A stretch of 64,000 nt of DNA from contig NZ_JAQUHV010000003.1 in assembly GCF_028681615.1 (NCBI RefSeq), forward strand, positions 179,146 through 243,145. The letters run 5' to 3'. Below are positions 1-9,134 of the stretch, in pieces. The position numbers and the translations under genes were made by a program. The notes under the pieces are model-generated. The model did no database searches. It worked only from the letters and a program-made list of their open reading frames with translations, and had not been told where the DNA came from. Source of the stretch: Sulfuricurvum sp. (GTDB lineage Bacteria > Campylobacterota > Campylobacteria > Campylobacterales > Sulfurimonadaceae). Position 1 is the stretch's first letter. Each line of letters opens with the position of its first letter.

Positions 1-111
1 GTTAACGAAACAGATTAGGATGGATATTTAAGCTATAGACAGACTTCATAAAAGAGGCTCTCTAGTATAACATTTGCATATGGAAATAAGCCTGCATCCG
101 GAGATGAAAAT

Positions 112-555
112 ATGGAAACACTCAAAATAGTTTGCCCTCATTGCAATCATGTAAACAGCATAGCCAATGAAGTTACCAAAGAAGATATTCCCTGCCAATC
201 ATGCGGGCTTTCTTTACTGGATACGACACCTATCGATTGTTCAAGCGAAGTATTTCAAACCCACATTACCGAAAATGAGATTCCGGTACTTGTCGATTTT
301 TATTCTCCTGAGTGCGCACCGTGCATGAAAATGGCTCCGGATTATGAAAAAGCGGCATCGTCATTTGCACTCGAAGTACGGTTTATCAAAGTAAATACGG
401 TCGAATTTCCCGAAATTGCACGCCAATACGGTGTCAATATGCTCCCGACAACGATAGCGTTTAAAAACGGGAGAGAGATGAACCGTTTCAGCAGCGCATT
501 GTCCAAAGATCATCTGAGTATGTGGGCGGAAAGCCTCATACAAATGGTTATTTAG
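112..555 (+). CDS. trxC: thioredoxin 2 (TrxC-type) with N-terminal zinc finger
   Basis: Cytoplasmic thiol-disulfide reductase of 147 residues. It starts with a zinc-ribbon module with two CxxC pairs (C8/C11 and C28/C31), as in E. coli TrxC, followed by a thioredoxin fold with the redox site CAPC at residues 68-71 and the cis-proline stretch MLPTT. The active site is unusual: the usual WCGPC is ECAPC, so both the tryptophan and the glycine are replaced, which should shift redox potential or partner choice. A GGAG sits 8 bases before the ATG. Its 3' end overlaps the convergent flavoprotein gene by 8 bases. The family is clear; the effect of the altered site is inference. Confidence 0.88.
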   Translation: METLKIVCPHCNHVNSIANEVTKEDIPCQSCGLSLLDTTPIDCSSEVFQTHITENEIPVLVDFYSPECAPCMKMAPDYEKAASSFALEVRFIKVNTVEFPEIARQYGVNMLPTTIAFKNGREMNRFSSALSKDHLSMWAESLIQMVI

Positions 556-1807
556 AGAGGGCTCCCAAATGTCCCGCCACATATCCGCTGGCGAATGACC
601 ATTGCAGGTTGTAGCCGCCGCACGGGCCGTCGAGGTCCATCACTTCGCCGCAAAAATAAAGCCCGTGGATGATTTTACTCTCCATGCTTTCGGGACGGAT
701 CTCTTTGAGCGATACACCGCCGCGGGTGATCATCGCCATTTTAAACCCGTCATGACCTGTCACGGTGAGCGGAGTCCATGCGAGGAACTTGATAAGCCGG
801 TCTCGTACAATCCCTTCTAATTTATTAAACCCTTTGCCCGGATCGGCTTCGGCGAGAGTGCACAGCGCCCGGGATACCGATTCGGGAAGAAGCGTCATCA
901 TATGGGTTAATATAGACTGCTCAGGATTTCTATCGATCTCTTTTTTGATATGCGTCCGTATTTGCTCTTCATTCAACCCTTTGGTCATATTGATTAGGAT
1001 GGGAACCTCGCCGTGTTTGGAAAGATATGGGTTGATTTCACGGGCAATATCGAGTACGACAGGTCCTCGGATCCCGTGAGAGGTAAAGATGAGGTCCCCT
1101 TTGGCGCGGATATTTTTTGCTTTAGGCAGATCGATTTTGATTTCGACTTTGGCAATCGTATCGGCGCGGCATGATTCTCCCCACACTTCCTTGGTTTTGA
1201 GCGGCATCATGGCAGGGTAGAGCTCTGTAATTTTATGACCTGCTGCGGAGGCGAGTTTGAATCCATCCCCCTCAGCTCCAAGCTGCGGATATCCCAATCC
1301 ACCTGTTGCGATAATAACATGGGGTGCGTTGTAAGTTTGTGAGCTCGTACTTACGCCGCTGATACGTTCGCCGTTATGTTCCAGTTTTTCAGCACGCACT
1401 GACGTGATGAGGGTGATGCCCAATCGTTCCATCTCCTCTTCCAATGCGGTGATGATACTGACTGAGCTGTGGGATATCGGAAAAACACGGTAACCATCCG
1501 GTGCATGGCTCTCAACTCCGATTTCGGCGAAAAAAGCGATCAAAGCACGATGATCCATAGCCTTAAGGGCAGGGGTCATAAATCGTCCGTCACGTCCGAA
1601 CCGTGCCATAAAATCTTCATTGGAGAGGGTATTGGTGAGATTGCATCGTCCGCCGCCGGTGGCTTTGAGCTTTGCGGCGATTTTAGAGAGTTTTTCGAGC
1701 AGTAAAACACGATGCCCGCGCCGTGCGGCCGTAATAGCGGCCATAATACCGGCCGCTCCGGCACCGACGACGATTACATCATATATATACTCTGAGGTCT
1801 TTTGCAT
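548..1807 (-). CDS. NAD(P)/FAD-dependent oxidoreductase, HI0933/YhiN family
   Basis: 419-residue flavoprotein. An N-terminal Rossmann motif for FAD (VGAGAAG, about residues 15-21) is followed by the family signature GGGRCNLTN near residue 52, and the C-terminal GGYNLQWSFASG closes the FAD site. The substrate of this family (also called aminoacetone oxidase-like) is not established. It lies 11 bases downstream of the parvulin gene and is probably co-transcribed with it and the acetyltransferase. No strong ribosome binding site is visible. The family call is secure and the physiological role is unknown. Confidence 0.85.
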   Translation of the reverse strand: MQKTSEYIYDVIVVGAGAAGIMAAITAARRGHRVLLLEKLSKIAAKLKATGGGRCNLTNTLSNEDFMARFGRDGRFMTPALKAMDHRALIAFFAEIGVESHAPDGYRVFPISHSSVSIITALEEEMERLGITLITSVRAEKLEHNGERISGVSTSSQTYNAPHVIIATGGLGYPQLGAEGDGFKLASAAGHKITELYPAMMPLKTKEVWGESCRADTIAKVEIKIDLPKAKNIRAKGDLIFTSHGIRGPVVLDIAREINPYLSKHGEVPILINMTKGLNEEQIRTHIKKEIDRNPEQSILTHMMTLLPESVSRALCTLAEADPGKGFNKLEGIVRDRLIKFLAWTPLTVTGHDGFKMAMITRGGVSLKEIRPESMESKIIHGLYFCGEVMDLDGPCGGYNLQWSFASGYVAGHLGALSK

Positions 1808-1818
1808 AGCGGAGGAGG

Positions 1819-2097
1819 TTACCCTCTGCTCGTTACTTCTAAAAGATGGTAGCCGAATTGGGTTTTGATCGGGCCGTAGAGTACGCCGACATCTCCGTTA
1901 AATACTGCCGTATCGAACTCTTTTACCATTTGACCTGGGCTGAATCGTCCCAAATCTCCCCCTTTGCGTCCTGATGGACAGAGTGAATTGTCTGCCGCCA
2001 CTTCCGCGAAAGAAGCCCCGTTTTTAATTTCGGCTTTGAGAGCATTACACTCAGCTTCTGAATTTACTAAAATATGTCGTGCGGTTGCCCATGCCAT
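1819..2097 (-). CDS. ppiC: parvulin-type peptidyl-prolyl cis-trans isomerase
   Basis: 92-residue single-domain rotamase, almost the length of E. coli PpiC. It catalyses cis-trans isomerisation of prolyl bonds. Visible family features are ATARHILV at the N terminus, the GGDLGRFSPGQM loop and the C-terminal FGYHLLEV strand. There is no signal peptide, so it is cytoplasmic. The start at 2097 is chosen because AAAGGGA lies just upstream and the protein then begins like other PpiC proteins; a longer reading to 2133 adds 12 unrelated residues. It is the middle gene of a three-gene minus-strand set. Confidence 0.88.
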   Translation of the reverse strand: MAWATARHILVNSEAECNALKAEIKNGASFAEVAADNSLCPSGRKGGDLGRFSPGQMVKEFDTAVFNGDVGVLYGPIKTQFGYHLLEVTSRG

Positions 2098-2147
2098 AAT
2101 GATCCCTTTATGTCTTTTTGAAATTCTACTCAATTATTGCTTGGATA

Positions 2148-2789
2148 TTATGATGATTCTTTCAGGATTTTGAGTTCTTTTCGAGCATAGCTTTTACCGA
2201 GCTTCAGAATATCCTTCTCAAAAACTTTTGTTTGTGCAGGTGTAAATTTGAGTTCGTTGGCATTGACTTTGGTATGGATTTTATCCATATTCTGACCGAT
2301 CAGTGTCTGGATATCCGAATCTTGGATCATTGCGATGATACCGTCCAATCCCTCCTTCGGAAGCGGTAAGTTACAATAAAAGTCACCGATATCATTGACC
2401 CCCCAATAGATAAATCCTAGCAGTTGATAAAAATCGAGTGATGCCGATACCGAAGAAAACGTGATTCTTCGTACATGTTTTTCAACAGCTTGGGCGAGGA
2501 TTAGACGGAGTATCTGTGTAGCGTACCCTTTGCGTTGTTCTATCAGAGGGGTAAATAGATTGTAGAGGGTGATATATTCGCCGTATCGATCGATCTTTGA
2601 AAAAAGATAACATAGATGCTCATTCTTTTCATTGCACAGTACCGCACACCCCTGCGCATTCCAGCTGAAATGGCGATCCCACCATGCTAACGACTGATCG
2701 GCAAAACGTATGCTTTCATGGTCTGTCAGTGTTGAGATAGATGTGATGTAGGCATCTCGTCCAAGAGATTCGAGATGATAAAGTGGCAT
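2148..2789 (-). CDS. GNAT-family N-acetyltransferase
   Basis: About 213 residues. The acetyl-CoA binding motif appears as QRKGYATQIL (the Q/RxxGxG/A loop), followed by a helix and the FSSVSASLDFYQLLGF segment typical of the last GNAT strands. A C-terminal stretch of about 70 residues, rich in Lys and Glu, extends past the domain and ends in a basic helix. The start at 2789 has GGAGGG and AAAGGA upstream; an in-frame start at 2828 is less likely. The substrate cannot be inferred. It is the first gene of the set with ppiC and the flavoprotein. Confidence 0.75.
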   Translation of the reverse strand: MPLYHLESLGRDAYITSISTLTDHESIRFADQSLAWWDRHFSWNAQGCAVLCNEKNEHLCYLFSKIDRYGEYITLYNLFTPLIEQRKGYATQILRLILAQAVEKHVRRITFSSVSASLDFYQLLGFIYWGVNDIGDFYCNLPLPKEGLDGIIAMIQDSDIQTLIGQNMDKIHTKVNANELKFTPAQTKVFEKDILKLGKSYARKELKILKESS

Positions 2790-2926
2790 AGGGATCCTTT
2801 TTACCCTCCAAGGGATAAAAAGTTCCAAATATGAGGATCCGATTAAACGAAGAGGTTAAAACGATTATAGCGGGTATTATAGGTGCATCGTTCCATTTTG
2901 TGATGAAAAGATAGGCACATCATATT

Positions 2927-3871
2927 TTAATATTTTTTATTGGTGTTGACGAGTAGATCTTTTTCGTTCAGATCGTCCATCAGTGATTTAAGATTTTTGA
3001 GGCTTAAAAGCTTCAGCGTATCACTTTTCTCTTTTTTAAATTCGCTTGAAAATCCGTTTTTGGAGAAAATAACATACATATCCGGATGAAGTGCGGCTTT
3101 GGCACATTTTTCCTGGAGTTTGGAAAGTTCGCTTTTGTTGGCTTTGGCTTTGGAATATTTGCATGATCCGGCTATAACCTTGCCTGATTTTGTTTGTCCC
3201 AGTATTTCGATTTCTGTGTTTTTATCCCAGTACGAGCCGATTTTAGCCATCCAGTCCTCTTTGAAACTTTGTTTCACCAAAGCAATTACGAGCCCTTCGT
3301 ACACAGGATCAAAAAAAGATTGTTTGGTATTTTCCCAGTGCTCTTTCATTTCCGTAAAATCACCCTCTTTGATCCCTTTGTAATAGGGAGAGACGGCAAA
3401 GAACCAAAAGCGCAGGAACGGGGCGGTAAATACTAAGCGTGCAGAGACCTCTTCATTTTGATCGGAAGGTTCTTCTTGGGACTCTTGCCGAATCAGCAGA
3501 GAGTTTTTTACTAAAAATGCTGCCGATTCTTCTCCCTCTTTTCGACCCAAATCAGCACGTCTAAATGCGGAATACTCCCTCCGGTCTCCGGATGCGAGGG
3601 CAGTGAGAAGCGCATGATAGGATCTATTGCTTTGGGTGATTTTGGTTAAATCGCCGTGGATATACCGGTAATTGGACAAAACCTTCTCTTCGATCAGTTC
3701 TTCCAGCGGTTTGGTCATATCGACATTCCATCCCATCCCTCCGAAAATGGCGAAATACTCGATAGCGCGTTCGATATCCGTTGCGTTGTTTTGAAAACAA
3801 AAAGAGCGAAATTGTTGGAGAAGTGTCGGATTTTTGGACATAGGAGGGAAACCTTGGTTAATTTTCACCAT
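2927..3871 (-). CDS. DUF234-like PD-(D/E)XK nuclease-fold protein
   Basis: 314 residues. The C-terminal half contains TEIEILGQTKSGKVIAGSCK (about residues 220-239), which reads like the E/D...GxCK core of the DUF234 nuclease-like domain found at the end of archaeal-type ATPases. The N-terminal half looks like helical winged-helix material, and no Walker A motif is present, so the ATPase part is missing. A second ATG at 3841 is an alternative start. It stands alone between unrelated genes. Role unknown; possibly DNA- or defence-related, but nothing nearby supports that. Confidence 0.55.
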   Translation of the reverse strand: MVKINQGFPPMSKNPTLLQQFRSFCFQNNATDIERAIEYFAIFGGMGWNVDMTKPLEELIEEKVLSNYRYIHGDLTKITQSNRSYHALLTALASGDRREYSAFRRADLGRKEGEESAAFLVKNSLLIRQESQEEPSDQNEEVSARLVFTAPFLRFWFFAVSPYYKGIKEGDFTEMKEHWENTKQSFFDPVYEGLVIALVKQSFKEDWMAKIGSYWDKNTEIEILGQTKSGKVIAGSCKYSKAKANKSELSKLQEKCAKAALHPDMYVIFSKNGFSSEFKKEKSDTLKLLSLKNLKSLMDDLNEKDLLVNTNKKY

Positions 3872-3913
3872 TATAACCTAATGCATGCCGGAGAATAGAT
3901 GATTAGGAGTCTG

Positions 3914-5374
3914 CTATTTTTTTGCAGCGGGCGACGGAGGGAAAGGGAGTTTGATGACAAACAGCGCCCCATCGTTAAAATTATGCGCTTCTATCGTACC
4001 GTTTAGTTTTATTTCGACAATCATTTTCGCAATGAATAGCCCCAACCCGGTCCCTTGAGATTGATGTTTCGTCGTAAAATATGCATCAAACACTTTGTCG
4101 ATTATTTCCGGAGAAAATCCTCCCCCGTTATCGTAGATTTTAAGGAGATTACCTGTTTTTTCACGCGTGCATTCGATTGTTATTTGAGTGCTCAGGGCAT
4201 CAATCGCATTGTTGATGATGATTAATAAGACCTGTTCGATTTCACTGATAGAGCCGTAGGCGGATGCTCTTTCATCAAGATTAAACGTAATGGATACATT
4301 TTTTTTATCTAATGTGCTTCCCAGCAATTGCATTGTGTCTGTGATAGCTTTTTTGAGGGTAAAGACCTCCATTTTTTTCTCATTTTGATCATCATCCAAA
4401 AAGTTTTTAAAGATATCAATAGTTTTTGACATGAATGCCACTTGATTATGCATATCCTTGAACAGTTTCTCTTGATATTCCGGATCGACGGTTCCCATCA
4501 TACTTTTAAGGGTTAAATCGGTAATGCATAGTTCTATAATATTGAGCGGTTGTTTCCACTGATGAGCAATATTATTGATCATGGTCCCCATTTCGATAAA
4601 TCGTGATTGTTTCATCAAAATAGCATCTTTGATTCTATTGTTCTCTTTTTCGATCTCTTTTTTCTCCATAGCTTCGTCAATGTTGTGCTGCATATGGAGA
4701 AATCCGTTGACGATCTCGGATATAACGTCATCTTTATGTTTACTAAATGATTCAAAAACGAGTTTATCACCGGGCATATAGCCTTTGATTTCGGAAGCGA
4801 TTTTTCGTAGAGGGGTAAGAAGCTCTTTTAATAGACGCATCTCGAGATAAAAATACAAGGTAAGCAGCAGGACGAGAATGACCCCGACGGTGTAGTATTT
4901 CGTCGAAAGTTCTTTAAGCATATGGTGGGCATAGGCTATTTTAAGGGTTCCGAATTTGTTCTGTGAATTAAACTCTTCCGGATTGTAAACGGCTTTTTCA
5001 TAGTTTAAATTATAGGGGTCATCCGGGGTATATTCAGCCGATTTGACTTCGGATATCAGATTGCCGTTATTGTCTTTAAAGGTTATGTTTTCTAAGTGGT
5101 AGTTGTTGAGCATCTTTTTTAAGAACTCATCCATATTGAGGTGCGCATTATCTTTGTTAATAAAATACCATATGCCCACTTTTGTGGAAAGTGTTTCAGA
5201 GATAATTTCAATATGTTTTTTTTCGGATTGTATAAAAGTGTCGTTAACCAGTTTATAGATAAACATACCGCTCAGCGTAAAAATCAAGGAAAGCGCAATA
5301 ACGACAAACAACAGCAGTTTGCGTTGCAATGAGATGGTGCTGAACGTCTTCAAAAAGCCTTTATGGGATGTCAA
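3914..5374 (-). CDS. membrane-bound sensor histidine kinase (orphan)
   Basis: 486 residues. Two membrane helices (about 20-41 and 161-178) bracket a periplasmic sensor of roughly 120 residues. After a HAMP-like linker and a charged coiled coil (about 230-258) comes the phosphoacceptor box with H271 in NIAHQWKQPLN, then the ATPase domain with the N box IINNAIDAL, the G1 box DNGGGF and the G2 box GTGLGL. The HQWKQPLN form is common in Campylobacterota kinases. No response regulator lies beside it, so its partner is elsewhere. The signal is unknown. Confidence 0.87.
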   Translation of the reverse strand: MTSHKGFLKTFSTISLQRKLLLFVVIALSLIFTLSGMFIYKLVNDTFIQSEKKHIEIISETLSTKVGIWYFINKDNAHLNMDEFLKKMLNNYHLENITFKDNNGNLISEVKSAEYTPDDPYNLNYEKAVYNPEEFNSQNKFGTLKIAYAHHMLKELSTKYYTVGVILVLLLTLYFYLEMRLLKELLTPLRKIASEIKGYMPGDKLVFESFSKHKDDVISEIVNGFLHMQHNIDEAMEKKEIEKENNRIKDAILMKQSRFIEMGTMINNIAHQWKQPLNIIELCITDLTLKSMMGTVDPEYQEKLFKDMHNQVAFMSKTIDIFKNFLDDDQNEKKMEVFTLKKAITDTMQLLGSTLDKKNVSITFNLDERASAYGSISEIEQVLLIIINNAIDALSTQITIECTREKTGNLLKIYDNGGGFSPEIIDKVFDAYFTTKHQSQGTGLGLFIAKMIVEIKLNGTIEAHNFNDGALFVIKLPFPPSPAAKK

Positions 5375-5503
5375 AAAAAAGTTCCTGTCTTTCTAAATAG
5401 TTTACGATTTTTACTTTTAAATAGATTGCGTAAATATTGTAGTGAGAATTAGTTTAGATATGAATAAATTTTAATTTACGCTGTTAATCAACATGGTGTT
5501 TTT

Positions 5504-6361
5504 TTAATCAAAAAGTTTTGCCGTGTCTATCTGATAAAAATCTTTATATTCTTCGTAGAGATCGGGGAAATGGTGTTTTAAAGCGGCGGGAGATTCGAAA
5601 AAACGTTCGGTAACAACCGCAAAAAATTCTGCTTCATTGCTGGCAGCATAGGTGTCAAGCAGTTTGTATTTCCCCCAATCGCGGTTTTTGTGTGCGATTG
5701 TATTCAACAGATCAAACTCTTTATAAAGGGTTCTAACCCATCCGTCGTATTTCGAATGTTCCAGAGGAGGGACACCGTCGATCACGCCGTCCATAAAGTC
5801 GATTTCATGGGCAAATTCATGGATTATGACATTGTTGTGGCGCATGTGGTAGGACTCGTTTTTTGCTTCGTGCCACGTGATGACGACCGTCTCATCTGCC
5901 GATTGTCCTTCAATCATGAACTGCTCTTTGGAATAGATTCCCCCATAGGAGTGGACTTGTTTGATCATAACGGCGTGGGGATAGATGATGATGGTTTTGA
6001 GTTTGTCATAGCAATACGACGTATTTTTTCCGATTAGCAGCAAACAGGCGTAAAAAGCGATGATGATTTTCATTTCATTGCTAACGTGCAGGCCGATTCC
6101 GATAAATTCTTTGGTATGGATGAAGTAGAGGATGGAGCGTTGAATCTTGTGCCGCTCTTCGCTGGAGAGTTTTCGATAATGGGGAGTTTTATCGAGAAAA
6201 ATTTCATATTCCTCTTTAAAAGGGAGTTTTTTGATTTTTTCCAAAGCTTTTCCTTTTCGAAATTCATTGAAAAACATAAAAGCAAAAAAAAGCGTTCCCA
6301 AAATGGTAAAAATCAAAATGAGGGCGAGATGATAGTCCATGCTTTGCATTATAGAATCCAT
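5504..6361 (-). CDS. mtfA: MtfA-type zinc-dependent metallopeptidase
   Basis: 285 residues. One N-terminal membrane helix (about 10-31) is followed by a domain with the zinc motif HEFAHEID (H181, E182, H185) and a downstream glutamate-rich stretch (AASNEAEFFAVVTERFFE) that supplies the third ligand in MtfA-family enzymes. E. coli MtfA is a soluble aminopeptidase that responds to the Mlc regulator; the membrane anchor here suggests a tethered form. It overlaps the next gene by 13 bases, so both are probably on one transcript. Family likely; substrate unknown. Confidence 0.8.
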   Translation of the reverse strand: MDSIMQSMDYHLALILIFTILGTLFFAFMFFNEFRKGKALEKIKKLPFKEEYEIFLDKTPHYRKLSSEERHKIQRSILYFIHTKEFIGIGLHVSNEMKIIIAFYACLLLIGKNTSYCYDKLKTIIIYPHAVMIKQVHSYGGIYSKEQFMIEGQSADETVVITWHEAKNESYHMRHNNVIIHEFAHEIDFMDGVIDGVPPLEHSKYDGWVRTLYKEFDLLNTIAHKNRDWGKYKLLDTYAASNEAEFFAVVTERFFESPAALKHHFPDLYEEYKDFYQIDTAKLFD

Positions 6362-6852
6362 TCTTTGAGACTCTCGTATTCTGCACCGGTAGGATAAAGA
6401 TGGCTTTGGAAGAGGATGATCTTGGGCTCAAGCACCCCTATCGGTGCAGGAACAGATGTTAATTTCGCAGAAAATGCGGACGAATCCTGGATGTGTTTAA
6501 CCCGCATCATCGTCATATGCGGATTCAGTTTTATTTTTTCCAGACCAAGCACTAATGCAAGTTTGTCGTAGAGATGCTGCAGGGTTGGGTTCTGTGTAGT
6601 AGCCACAAAGACACGGCTGTTACTGAAATAATCAAAGCGGGATAATTCAGATACCTCAAAACTCCACTTAAAGGATGAAAGTTTTTCAATCAGCACATCG
6701 GCACTAAATTGTTTTCCCAGAAAAGCGACTGTGACATGAAGGTGCTCTTCATCTCTCCATTTCCCCTCCAAGTAGTGGGAAAAATCGTGTTTAATCTGTT
6801 CATAGCTGTAAAGACGGACAGGAACGGCAAGAAATAGACGGTTCGTACTCAT
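6349..6852 (-). CDS. thpR: RNA 2',3'-cyclic phosphodiesterase (2H superfamily)
   Basis: 167 residues with the two HxT motifs that define 2H phosphoesterases: HVT at residues 39-41 and HMT at about 112-114, the second preceded by LNPH as in ThpR/LigT. The family opens 2',3'-cyclic phosphates on RNA and was first described as a 2'-5' RNA ligase. The short length equals the usual family size. It is transcribed ahead of, and overlaps, the mtfA-like gene. Confidence 0.87.
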   Translation of the reverse strand: MSTNRLFLAVPVRLYSYEQIKHDFSHYLEGKWRDEEHLHVTVAFLGKQFSADVLIEKLSSFKWSFEVSELSRFDYFSNSRVFVATTQNPTLQHLYDKLALVLGLEKIKLNPHMTMMRVKHIQDSSAFSAKLTSVPAPIGVLEPKIILFQSHLYPTGAEYESLKEWIL

Positions 6853-7007
6853 AGTCTCCCTTGCTCGATCGATTTGCTTGACGCTTCTATTTCATTATTA
6901 TAATCGTTTTCTTGAGAGATAGCTAACGGAGCATGTGCATCGGATTAATGGTACCGGAACTATCAGGACGCTATAATCAAACACAGAAAGAGACGGGTGG
7001 CAGAGAA

Positions 7008-8378
7008 ATGGGCTATATATCTTTATACATTGTGTTTATGGCATTTGCACAAACCGTTACAATGCTTCATATGTTCTATTTACGGAGGAACCACAGTACG
7101 ATTCTCGCCTGGTTTATGGTGATCCTCATGTTTCCGTTTCCCGCTTTCATCCTCTATTTCATTTTTGGTAATCGAAAGGTACGGCAAAAAAGTAAAAAAA
7201 GTACCTTGGTGCTTCATAAACTGCATCAGCCCGATACGGCAGCGCTAAATCCGATCGAAACCGTTCTCGCAAGTCATGAGATAGCCGGTACGACAGTATG
7301 CAATGAAATACAGCTCTATTTTGACGGAGTTGATGCCTATAATGCTTTATTACATGAGATTCGGAATGCAAAAGAATCCATCTGGATCAGTACCTATATT
7401 TTACATAATGATTCGACGGCAAAAGTAATTTTGGAAGCATTAACGCAAAAAGCCTCTGAAGGTCTTGATGTCAGAATATTGATCGATGCGGTCGGCTCAT
7501 ACGGTCTTTATATCTGGCAGCGCCCGCTACGGGCATTCAAGAATGCGGGAGGGAAAGCGGTGTTTTTTATGCCGATTTTGAAACATCCGCTCCGAAATTA
7601 CATCAACCTGCGCAATCACCGTAAAATCTTTCTTTTTGATGAACGTGTTGCACTTGCTGGCGGGATGAATCTCGGAAAACAGTATATGGGCTCGAAGCCT
7701 GAAAAAAAGCGCTGGATTGATATGATTTTTCGTCTCGAAGGGGATGCCGTATTTTCCTACGCAGAGATTTTTTTGGCTGATTTCGCCTATGCTTCGGGTG
7801 AAGAGAAAACAGCGGTTAAAAGAGTGATTGCCTGCAGTGAGCGTAATGCAATACAGGTTGTCCCCTCCGGCCCGGATATGAGCAGTGACGCGTTATATGA
7901 AGCGCTGTTAAGTGCGATCCACAGTGCGCATCGGAGAGTATGGATCGTTACCCCCTATTTTGTTCCGGATGAAACGATACTGCGGGCACTGATTATCGCC
8001 AAACACAAAGGGGTAGATGTCAAGTTAATCGCTCCGTATACATCGGATCATTGGATTACGGATATAGGTCGAAGCAGTTATATGCGTGAAGCCGAGGAAA
8101 AGGGACTCGAGGTTTTGCTTTATCAAGGCAATATGCTTCATACCAAAGCTGTTTTGCTGGATGATTATGCCGTGATGCTGGGATCGGTTAATATTGACAA
8201 TCGGAGTCTTTTTCTAAACTACGAAGTCGTCAGTTTTGTCTATTCAAAGCCGGTTATTGTTCAAATGGATGAGTGGGTCAATACCCTCATCACACACTCT
8301 TTGTCGGGAATGACAAAAGGATCGAAAAAAAGAGTGATTTTAGAAAATTTCATGCGAATTTTTTCACCTCAATTATAA
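7008..8378 (+). CDS. cls: cardiolipin synthase (ClsA type)
   Basis: About 456 residues. Two N-terminal membrane helices with the intervening LRRNHSTILAWFMVI segment match the PLDc_N module of ClsA. Two HKD catalytic motifs follow: NHRKIFLFD (first) and HTKAVLLDD (second), each followed by a GG/GS-N motif (AGGMNLG and LGSVNID). It condenses phosphatidylglycerol molecules to cardiolipin at the inner membrane. The start at 7008 (GGTGG upstream) places the first helix at the N terminus as in the family; an in-frame ATG at 6933 would add 25 hydrophilic residues. A second phospholipase D-type gene lies at 20092. Confidence 0.92.
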   Translation: MGYISLYIVFMAFAQTVTMLHMFYLRRNHSTILAWFMVILMFPFPAFILYFIFGNRKVRQKSKKSTLVLHKLHQPDTAALNPIETVLASHEIAGTTVCNEIQLYFDGVDAYNALLHEIRNAKESIWISTYILHNDSTAKVILEALTQKASEGLDVRILIDAVGSYGLYIWQRPLRAFKNAGGKAVFFMPILKHPLRNYINLRNHRKIFLFDERVALAGGMNLGKQYMGSKPEKKRWIDMIFRLEGDAVFSYAEIFLADFAYASGEEKTAVKRVIACSERNAIQVVPSGPDMSSDALYEALLSAIHSAHRRVWIVTPYFVPDETILRALIIAKHKGVDVKLIAPYTSDHWITDIGRSSYMREAEEKGLEVLLYQGNMLHTKAVLLDDYAVMLGSVNIDNRSLFLNYEVVSFVYSKPVIVQMDEWVNTLITHSLSGMTKGSKKRVILENFMRIFSPQL

Positions 8379-8391
8379 AGGCAAATTTTTC

Positions 8392-9132
8392 ATGTTGAAA
8401 CCGCAGGGTATGATCCGGAATATTTTTGAATCTCAGCAAGAACAAACATTGCCGCCTGAATTTGGACTGTTATGCTGGAATGTTCACAAACGGAACATCG
8501 GATACAAATTTGACCTCTATTTCAATGAACTGCTTGAACACTATTCTATTGATCTTCTCGCTCTTCAAGAGGTTAAAATGAATCAAAACAGTGTCTCCAT
8601 ATTTGAGCCGTTTCATTATTCATTTGCCCCAAATATCAAATTTTTCAATCACAGTTACGGCGTTTTAAACGGTTCTCGTATCTTGGACAAGGAGACGTTT
8701 TCACTTCTTTCATCCCATCGTGAAAGTATGATTCGAACCCATAAATGTGCGATCTTTTCGACGTATCCGCTGCATAACGGAGAAGTGCTTTTGCTGGTCA
8801 ATCTCCATGCGATCAACTTTAGGGCAAACAAGGTTTACAATAAAGAAATCGAAGCAATTTTTGAAAAGATAGTTCATCATCAGGGACCGATGATTGTAAC
8901 GGGAGATTTTAACAGCTGGAATCGTCAGCGCATCCATTTATTGATGAAAGTGGCGGGAAGTCTGCATCTCAAAAACAGTGAGATTGGACAGGGCCATTTG
9001 ATTAAATCGTTTATGAACTACAGGCTGGATCATATCTTTTATCGGGGAGTGCAATTGACAGAGAGCTGTGCCGTAGATGTCCAAAGGATATCGGACCATA
9101 ATGCGCTGTATGCCCGGTTTAGGGTTGTTTAG
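8392..9132 (+). CDS. endonuclease/exonuclease/phosphatase (EEP) family hydrolase
   Basis: 246 residues. Motifs of the metal-dependent EEP fold are in order: LLCWNVHK (N30), ALQEVK (E60), VTGDFNSW, the LDHIFY segment and the terminal SDHNAL. No signal peptide. These enzymes cleave phosphodiester bonds in DNA, RNA or lipid head groups. The gene begins 13 bases after the cardiolipin synthase stop, with AAAGG upstream, so the two are probably co-transcribed and a phospholipid-linked role is possible, though unproven. Confidence 0.82.
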   Translation: MLKPQGMIRNIFESQQEQTLPPEFGLLCWNVHKRNIGYKFDLYFNELLEHYSIDLLALQEVKMNQNSVSIFEPFHYSFAPNIKFFNHSYGVLNGSRILDKETFSLLSSHRESMIRTHKCAIFSTYPLHNGEVLLLVNLHAINFRANKVYNKEIEAIFEKIVHHQGPMIVTGDFNSWNRQRIHLLMKVAGSLHLKNSEIGQGHLIKSFMNYRLDHIFYRGVQLTESCAVDVQRISDHNALYARFRVV

Positions 9133-9134
9133 CG

